Shown here piece by piece: positions 58,720 through 64,000 of a DNA stretch of 64,000 nucleotides. The notes under the pieces are model-generated. The model ran no database searches, had not been told where the DNA came from, and saw only the letters and a list, made by a program, of their open reading frames with translations. The DNA lies in assembly GCA_021740845.1 (NCBI GenBank), contig JAIOYZ010000010.1, positions 1 through 64,000 of the forward strand, written 5' to 3'. The translations under genes and the position numbers were made by a program. This DNA comes from Bacteroidia bacterium (GTDB lineage Bacteria; Bacteroidota; Bacteroidia; UKL13-3). Within the stretch, counting starts at the first letter, position 1. Each line of letters starts with the position of its first letter.

Positions 58720-60180
58720 TTAATTTGTAGGAATTCTCTCTAAAGTTTTCAATAAAAAGCTCCAATATTTTTGAACCGAACTAATTTGTACGCGTTCATC
58801 TGGAGAGTGTGCTCCACGAATATTGGGTCCAAATGAAATCATTTGCATTCCTGGGTAATTGGTTCCTAAAATACCGCATTCTAAGCCGGCATGACAAGCA
58901 TTAACCATAGCTGCTGAGCCAAACACTTCTTGGTATAAATCGCTCATTAAGGTTACAATGGCTGCATCTGGTTGAGGCATCCAGCCAGGATAACTTCCTT
59001 TCATTTCGGTATGTGCTCCCAATAAATGAAATGCAGAATCAATGCTATTGGCTAAATCCATTTTTTCTGAATCTACTGAGCTTCTTGTTAAGCATTGTAT
59101 GCTTAAATCCCCATTTTTTATTAATACCCTAGCCACATTGTTGGAGCTTTGAACCAAGCCTTCTATACCGGGTGTCATGCGGAAAATACCGTTTGGCAAA
59201 ACATGAATTACTTGGAACACATGTTCTTGGAAATGCTTTTCAAAAACGTTTTCAGGACAAGCAATTTCGTTTATCACCACTTCTAAATTTGGGTCGGTTA
59301 ATCTAAACTCTGCTTTAAAAGTGTTTTCTATTTCTTTTACGGTTTGAACCAACAAATTTTTATGTTCAGAAGTTACTGCTAAATGAACATGCGATTCGCG
59401 CGGGATGGCATTGCGTAAGCCGCCGCCATCGATACTGGCAACTTCAAAGTGAACTGTTTTATGCGTTTCCAACAACAAGCGGTTCATCAATTTATTGGCG
59501 TTACCTCTACCTAGGTGGATGTCCATTCCAGAGTGGCCACCAGTTAAACCTCTAAGGATAATTTCTAAACCAAGGCTTTCTTCTGCTACTGGCTTTTTAA
59601 TATAGTGGCGAGTTCCTGTAACGTCAATTCCACCTGCACAGCCAATGGTTAATTCATGGTCGTCTTCAGTATCTAGGTTCAACAATATTTTGCCATCTAA
59701 TAAACCACCCTTTAAACCCATAGCGCCTGTCATACCCGTTTCTTCATCTATAGTAAACAAAGCTTCAATTGCTGGGTGAGGAATGGTAGTTGTAGCTAGT
59801 AACGTCATTATAGAAGCAACTCCAATTCCGTTATCAGCACCTAAAGTTGTTCCTTTGGCCTTTACCCAATCGCCTTCAATAAACATATCAATACCTTGGG
59901 TATCAAAATCGAATTTGGTATCTGCATTCTTTTGGTGCACCATATCTAAATGACTTTGCAGCACAATCGTTTGGCGATTTTCCATACCAGCAGAAGCAGG
60001 TTTTTTTATAATAACGTTTCCAACTTCATCTTGGTAAGTTGGCAGTCCGAGCGATTTTCCAAAATCTACCATAAAGGCAATCACTCTTTCTTCTTTTTTG
60101 GAAGGACGAGGAACAGCGTTTAAAGCAGAGAAATTTTCCCAAAGAGCTTTAGGTTCTAGTGTTGAAAGTGAATTAGACAT
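58720..60180 (-). CDS. pepD: Aminoacyl-histidine dipeptidase (PepD, M20 family)
   Basis: The 486-residue protein matches PepD in length and metal ligands: QSHLDMVHQK (His and Asp), LGADNGIGVASIM (bridging Asp), FTIDEETGMTGAMGLKGG (catalytic Glu pair), LLNLDTEDDHELTIGCAGG and a C-terminal His in the GPNIRGAHSPDERVQ region. It cleaves X-His dipeptides in the cytoplasm. It begins an isolated gene and ends 46 bp before priA's start on the same strand; whether the two are co-transcribed is open. Confidence 0.95.
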   Translation of the reverse strand: MSNSLSTLEPKALWENFSALNAVPRPSKKEERVIAFMVDFGKSLGLPTYQDEVGNVIIKKPASAGMENRQTIVLQSHLDMVHQKNADTKFDFDTQGIDMFIEGDWVKAKGTTLGADNGIGVASIMTLLATTTIPHPAIEALFTIDEETGMTGAMGLKGGLLDGKILLNLDTEDDHELTIGCAGGIDVTGTRHYIKKPVAEESLGLEIILRGLTGGHSGMDIHLGRGNANKLMNRLLLETHKTVHFEVASIDGGGLRNAIPRESHVHLAVTSEHKNLLVQTVKEIENTFKAEFRLTDPNLEVVINEIACPENVFEKHFQEHVFQVIHVLPNGIFRMTPGIEGLVQSSNNVARVLIKNGDLSIQCLTRSSVDSEKMDLANSIDSAFHLLGAHTEMKGSYPGWMPQPDAAIVTLMSDLYQEVFGSAAMVNACHAGLECGILGTNYPGMQMISFGPNIRGAHSPDERVQISSVQKYWSFLLKTLERIPTN

Positions 60181-60300
60181 ATTTGTAAAAATTGAAAGAC
60201 AAGGTTACGAAAATAAATGGATAAAAATGCTGAGGAAACTCAAGAATTTGCTATCGTTTTAGAATGAAGGAATTGGCTTTAAGAAAAATGAATCTCGTGT

Positions 60301-60693
60301 TTATTTTACCCAAAGTGGATCGGTAAAAAATTGGTTTTCGGGTCTGCGAAATTTCACTAAATACTTCCCAGGCTTTACTACTTTCACCAACAAATCACTT
60401 TTCACAGAACCGGCAATAGCGGTGCATTGACAACCTTCGTATTTCACCATCATTTCAACCGAAATTTCATCCTCTGAGATGGAATAACTCCCAGTGGAGC
60501 CTTTAGCACATCCACTTTCGGCAAACACATAGGCCGAAATTGTAAATTCTTCATTAGCCATTACCGATTTAGGGAAAAAGGCACTGTCAATCCAACCAAT
60601 TTTAGTGCTATTGCAATTGTCGGCATCTCTATTGCAAGAAACTAAAACTTGGATCAAACCGAAAAATAAAAACAGCTTGGGAATAAATTTCAT
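60301..60693 (-). CDS. Small lipoprotein of unknown function
   Basis: ATG 60693 gives 130 residues with a lipoprotein signal (MKFIPKLFLFFGLIQVLVSC, Cys 20). The mature part is a beta-sandwich-like domain with several Cys: TISAYVFAESGCAKG, VEMMVKYEGCQCTAIAGSVK and ending VKFRRPENQFFTDPLWVK. It follows the beta-lactamase gene after 8 bp and is likely co-transcribed. No role is known. Confidence 0.7.
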   Translation of the reverse strand: MKFIPKLFLFFGLIQVLVSCNRDADNCNSTKIGWIDSAFFPKSVMANEEFTISAYVFAESGCAKGSTGSYSISEDEISVEMMVKYEGCQCTAIAGSVKSDLLVKVVKPGKYLVKFRRPENQFFTDPLWVK

Positions 60694-60701
60694 TGTTGAA
60701 T

Positions 60702-61616
60702 TTATTTGCGAGAGCAATAATAATCATAAATCATTTTTCCCAATTGAGCTTCCAACGCTTCTGCTTTTTCCATAGAATCTTCTAATTGATTTATGAGAAT
60801 TGCTATCAGCAAATGCGAGCCATCGGGAAGGGTAATAATTCCAATATCGTTAACTGTTCCTTTTAATTCTTTATTGCCACTAACTGCTGTTCCGGTTTTG
60901 TGTGCAAACGGGGTTCCTTTTGGCAGGTTCTTTTTGATCCTATTTGCGCTGTTATCAGAATTTGTCATGAGATTTAACAAATACTTTGAACTTGAATCTG
61001 AGATAAATTTTGCTTGAAGCAAGCCTTTCAATAATTCAATTTGCGTATAAGGATAGCAGTAATTAGTGTATTGTAAATTCCAATCTTGGTGCATTTCATC
61101 TTCTGTATTTTGAATTTGCATACCAGTAATATTTCTTTCCATAAAATACTGATTCACAAATTGTGGTCCTCCCACCAACCTAAATAAGACATCGCAGGTA
61201 TTGTTATCGCTTTTAGAAACGGTATAGCGTAATAAATCTGCTAAACTAAATTCCATATTCCCCTCGGGATACTCTGTTCTCAAAGGACTCCAGGTATCGT
61301 GCATTTCTTCTTTGCTTACAAATACGCCTTGGTTCAAACTTAAATTGCCTTTATCTACTTCACTTAAAATGGCAATGGCTTGTGGGAATTTGTACACGCT
61401 TTGCATGGCAAATGAATACTCGTTATTAAATGTAAAAGTATCACCCGTTTCTAAATGCATACATGCTACTCCAACTTTGGCTTTTAAAGGAAGAACTTTC
61501 TGCTCCACCTTTGCTTTTAGTGCGTGTGGTTTTGGTAAAAGTAAAATAGTTTCGGTTTGAGCCAAAAGTATATTTAGGTTCAAAACGAATAATAGAAAAA
61601 GTATATTTTTTTGCAT
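60702..61616 (-). CDS. Class A beta-lactamase (subclass A2-like)
   Basis: The 304-residue protein has a signal peptide (MQKNILFLLFVLNLNILLAQ) and every class A motif: Ser73-x-x-Lys76 (SVYK), Ser136-Asp137-Asn138 (SDN), the omega-loop Glu172 in TEDEMHQ, and Lys240-Thr-Gly (HKTGT). The TExxMH and QYTN pattern is that of subclass A2, which includes CfxA, CepA and PER-type enzymes of Bacteroidota. It should hydrolyse penicillins or cephalosporins in the periplasm. The start ATG 61616 was chosen for the signal peptide. Nothing nearby suggests a mobile resistance element. Confidence 0.93.
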   Translation of the reverse strand: MQKNILFLLFVLNLNILLAQTETILLLPKPHALKAKVEQKVLPLKAKVGVACMHLETGDTFTFNNEYSFAMQSVYKFPQAIAILSEVDKGNLSLNQGVFVSKEEMHDTWSPLRTEYPEGNMEFSLADLLRYTVSKSDNNTCDVLFRLVGGPQFVNQYFMERNITGMQIQNTEDEMHQDWNLQYTNYCYPYTQIELLKGLLQAKFISDSSSKYLLNLMTNSDNSANRIKKNLPKGTPFAHKTGTAVSGNKELKGTVNDIGIITLPDGSHLLIAILINQLEDSMEKAEALEAQLGKMIYDYYCSRK

Positions 61617-61714
61617 TTGCCCGACCAAGATATAGAAAATAAAACAAGATTACGAAATTGTAAAAAAATAATTTTTGAAAAAGATTTCGCTTTGAATTTC
61701 AATTATTTGTCTGT

Positions 61715-61722
61715 TAATTTTG
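61715..61722 (+). promoter_or_regulatory. -7 box TAATTTTG of the Ig-like adhesin gene
   Basis: It matches TAnnTTTG, 16 bp before the ATG at 61739. A TTTG lies about 20 bp upstream as the -33 element. The beta-lactamase gene is divergent, 122 bp away. Confidence 0.5.
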
Positions 61723-61738
61723 TTCAAAACCTAAAACC

Positions 61739-64000
61739 ATGAAAATACATTTTACGGCAAAAATTCTCTTAACTTGTTTTCTCTTTAGTGCTTTTCTGCA
61801 AACACAAGCACAAACCATTTTAAGTTCTAGCCATACGGTAATAAATGATTTACCTGCCAGAACAACAACCTTTGCAGCACCGCTAGGATTAAACAAAACC
61901 AAGACTTGTTCTTCGGATACAGTTAACTATACCTTTAATAAGGCCACGGCACTTAATACCATTACCTTAAATAATGTAACTAGTGGTAACTCATTTGCAC
62001 AATGGTATCCTGCTCCTCAAGCAATTACTGTTTACGGATTTGAGTTTTTTGCTTGGCAAATTGCAGGAACAAGTGCCTCGGTTCCTATTACCTGTAGAAT
62101 TTACAATGCGGGTATTGATTCTATGCCTACAGGAACACCATTAGGTTCTGTAACAGTTAATGTAGATTCTACCTTTGGAACAGGCTTACTAACCACACTA
62201 AGAAAGAAAGCCATTTTTGCGAATCCTGTTACTACATCCTCACCAAATGGATACGTGATTGCCATTGAAACAGGCTCTTCAATTAATGTGGCTGTGGTTG
62301 CTAACTCATGGTCTGTATCTCCTGCAAATGGAAGATTTGAATGGCTGAGTTCTGTGAAAATTGGCACCACCTATATTCGCTCTTATAATATCAATATTGG
62401 TGGAATAACTTTCAATGCAGATTTTTTAATGCAGCCTTTTGTATCTTATAATTTAACGGCAAATTTCACCTCTCCAGCTACTTGCATGACGGTGGGCACA
62501 CCTTATAATTTTACCAATACTTCTAGTGCTGTAGTATTCAATAGATTTTATAATACTCGTGCATTCTTTAATATACCTCAATTTAGTTGCATCTGGGATT
62601 ATGGCGATACTTCTGGTTCTTGGTATGCAGTAAATGGAAGTAGAACCTATAATTATAATGAAAGTTATACGGTAAATTTATACGATAGTATTTATGGCTG
62701 GACGAGTGGTTGTGCAGATGCCACTTCTAAAACCATATACAAGGCTCCCGACCAACCAATGGCAAGTAATAATGGCCCCATTTGTAGCGGAGGAACCCTT
62801 AAACTTTTTGCAGATACTGCCATAGGTGCTACCTATTATTGGACGGGTCCAAATGGTTTTGTGTCTACAGCAAAGGATCCTGAAATACCTTCTGCTGGCG
62901 TTTTAGCTGCTGGCTTATATTCGGTTCAAACCATTATTGGGCCTTGCTCTTCTACTGTTGCAACAACCTATGTAGATGTGATTAATTCATTTGCTGCAAG
63001 TAGCAATGGGCCTTTATGTGCAGGTGGAAATTTAAACTTAAATGCCACTCAAATTAATGGCGCAAGCTATGCATGGACTGGTCCAAACAGTTTTACCTCT
63101 AGCATCAAAAATCCATCTGTTAGTGGTGTAAGTAAATTAGATTCTGGTGTTTATTCTGTAAGTATTTCTTTGGCAGGTTGTGGGGTTTTAGGTCCTTTTA
63201 CAACCTTGGTAGTAGTAAATGATAACCCAGCATCGCCAACTATAGGTAACAACGGCCCTATTTGTGTTGGAGATAATTTATTATTAACTGCAAGTGGATC
63301 TGGCTCTGGAAATTATTTATGGATTGGTCCAAACGGCTTTACTTCCAATCAACAAAACCCAGTACGCACGAGCTCTACGCTAAATTTTGCGGGAAACTAT
63401 TCTGTTACCTTAACACAAAATGGATGTACAAGTCCGGCGGCAAATACAACTGTTTTGGTAAATGCAATTCCTTCTGCACCTAGTGTTTCTAATAATGGGC
63501 CTTTGTGCAGTGGCCAGATTCTTTCATTAACCTCTGGCTTAATTGCAGGTGCGAGTTATACATGGACTGGTCCTAATGGATTTACATCTACTTTGCAAAA
63601 TCCAACAAGAGACAGTTTAACTTTATTGGATGCTGGAACATATAGTGTTTTGGCAACAGTAAATGGTTGTTCATCTGCAGCTGCCAATACAACAGTAAAT
63701 ATTACAACTAATACTCCTACACCAACGGCAAGCAGCAATGGTCCTTTGTGCCCAGGACAAACTTTGCAATTGAGTGCAAGTGGTGTTAATGGAGCAACGT
63801 TTGCTTGGACTGGTCCAAAGAATTTTTCATCTAATTCTCAAAACCCAAGCATTTTTAGTGTGAATGATTCCAATGCAGGAATTTATTCTGTAACTGCCAC
63901 TACTTCTGCTTGTGGAACATCAAATGCTGCAACAGTAATCTTGGTGGTTAACTCCTTGCCTGCTGCTCCAAATCTTGGCAATGATGGTCCAGTTTGTGTG
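61739..64000 (+). CDS. Large Ig-like/PKD-like repeat surface protein, partial (C-terminus beyond window)
   Basis: The frame begins with ATG 61739 and is open for 754 codons to the right edge. A signal peptide (MKIHFTAKILLTCFLFSAFL, then QTQAQ) leads into about 330 residues of unique strand-rich sequence. From about 62768 come 80-82-residue units with the pattern NGPxCxG, LxLxAS, YxWTGPNGFxS and GxYSVxxxxxGC; unit starts lie near 62768, 63002, 63245, 63488, 63731 and 63977. Such Bacteroidota repeat proteins are usually T9SS-secreted adhesins or gliding-related fibres; the sorting domain would be beyond the window. GGTTCAAACC occurs once (62923). Confidence 0.9.
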   Translation, partial: MKIHFTAKILLTCFLFSAFLQTQAQTILSSSHTVINDLPARTTTFAAPLGLNKTKTCSSDTVNYTFNKATALNTITLNNVTSGNSFAQWYPAPQAITVYGFEFFAWQIAGTSASVPITCRIYNAGIDSMPTGTPLGSVTVNVDSTFGTGLLTTLRKKAIFANPVTTSSPNGYVIAIETGSSINVAVVANSWSVSPANGRFEWLSSVKIGTTYIRSYNINIGGITFNADFLMQPFVSYNLTANFTSPATCMTVGTPYNFTNTSSAVVFNRFYNTRAFFNIPQFSCIWDYGDTSGSWYAVNGSRTYNYNESYTVNLYDSIYGWTSGCADATSKTIYKAPDQPMASNNGPICSGGTLKLFADTAIGATYYWTGPNGFVSTAKDPEIPSAGVLAAGLYSVQTIIGPCSSTVATTYVDVINSFAASSNGPLCAGGNLNLNATQINGASYAWTGPNSFTSSIKNPSVSGVSKLDSGVYSVSISLAGCGVLGPFTTLVVVNDNPASPTIGNNGPICVGDNLLLTASGSGSGNYLWIGPNGFTSNQQNPVRTSSTLNFAGNYSVTLTQNGCTSPAANTTVLVNAIPSAPSVSNNGPLCSGQILSLTSGLIAGASYTWTGPNGFTSTLQNPTRDSLTLLDAGTYSVLATVNGCSSAAANTTVNITTNTPTPTASSNGPLCPGQTLQLSASGVNGATFAWTGPKNFSSNSQNPSIFSVNDSNAGIYSVTATTSACGTSNAATVILVVNSLPAAPNLGNDGPVCV

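Larger units (their letters stand above)
2167..62932. repeat. Window-wide iterated word GGTTYRAACC (HIP1/DUS-like)
   Basis: Exact copies of GGTTTGAACC or its complement start at 2167, 5824, 7239, 14035, 14138, 16534, 23902, 26911, 28508, 28529, 30484, 31339, 31754, 33256, 36571, 39105, 43038, 47549, 54453, 59341 and 62923. The self-complementary form GGTTCGAACC occurs at 32111 and 50060. The wider consensus is TTCGGTTTGAACCAA. Twelve of the 21 exact copies and one GGTTCGAACC are in coding sequence, and they use more than one frame (LVQT, GLNQ, GSNL, WFKP). The entry spans from the first to the last copy. Confidence 0.9.

Noticed and set aside
2167-62932. Resemblance of GGTTCAAACC to a tRNA T-arm
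   Set aside because: The word looks like GG-TTCAAAC-C of a T-loop, but no copy examined has an acceptor stem, anticodon arm or CCA end at the right distance.

Overview
The window looks like chromosome from a low-GC member of the Bacteroidota. The signs are Por/type IX secretion (T9SS) C-terminal sorting domains, an LruC-domain lipoprotein, a DUF5686/carboxypeptidase-regulatory protein, an OmpA protein with thrombospondin type 3 repeats, RHS-core fragments of the Bacteroidota type, and promoters with the TAnnTTTG -7 element. Gene density is moderate and many intergenic spaces are filled with repeats. I see no rRNA, tRNA, CRISPR array or intact insertion sequence.

Layout. 1-1.8 kb: start of an LruC-domain lipoprotein that runs off the left edge. 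2-11.4 kb: a repeat-rich accessory region. It holds an orphan RHS C-terminal tip with a lipoprotein immunity candidate, a GNAT-like gene with a small basic partner, a second tip remnant with a membrane immunity candidate, a T9SS-exported FG-GAP protein and a nucleotidyltransferase pair. Five copies of a compound intergenic repeat separate these genes, and the two tip/immunity cassettes are bracketed by about 60-bp direct repeats. 11.4-17.5 kb: an NTF2-like secreted protein, two GT-C-type membrane proteins around a family 9 glycosyltransferase, a HigBA module with a nonsense-broken toxin, and fabD. 17.6-23 kb: a thioredoxin-fold protein, a secreted protein of unknown function and OmpA. 23.1-27.4 kb: an envelope/stress operon (CsbD, coiled-coil lipoprotein, OMP, Lmo0937-like, YtxH, holin-like, AI-2E) and a cupin gene. 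27.7-32.8 kb: AraC regulator, trhO, efp, DUF5686 protein. 33-36 kb: T9SS protein, lipoprotein, dinD. 36.6-45.2 kb: a compact ten-gene minus-strand cluster (methyltransferases, OsmC, carbon-nitrogen hydrolase, four GNATs, a racemase-transglutaminase fusion, an FMN-binding protein) divergent from a MocR-type regulator. 45-55.6 kb: scattered secreted proteins, KilA-N, YdeI and LLM genes separated by another repeat family. 55.6-64 kb: a REP-like hairpin array, priA, pepD, a class A beta-lactamase and the start of a large Ig-like repeat adhesin.

The strongest unexplained signal crosses the whole window. The near-palindrome GGTTYRAACC (usually TTCGGTTTGAACCAA) occurs 21 times exactly in one of its two main forms and twice as GGTTCGAACC, in genes and between genes, in several reading frames and both orientations, including one perfect inverted pair. 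This resembles a highly iterated palindrome (HIP1-like) or a DNA-uptake-type word. Other leads are the cassette-bracketing repeats, a 28-bp perfect palindrome found both inside and upstream of dinD, the REP-like hairpins with compensatory changes, and the racemase-transglutaminase fusion. All calls come from reading the sequence; no database search was run.
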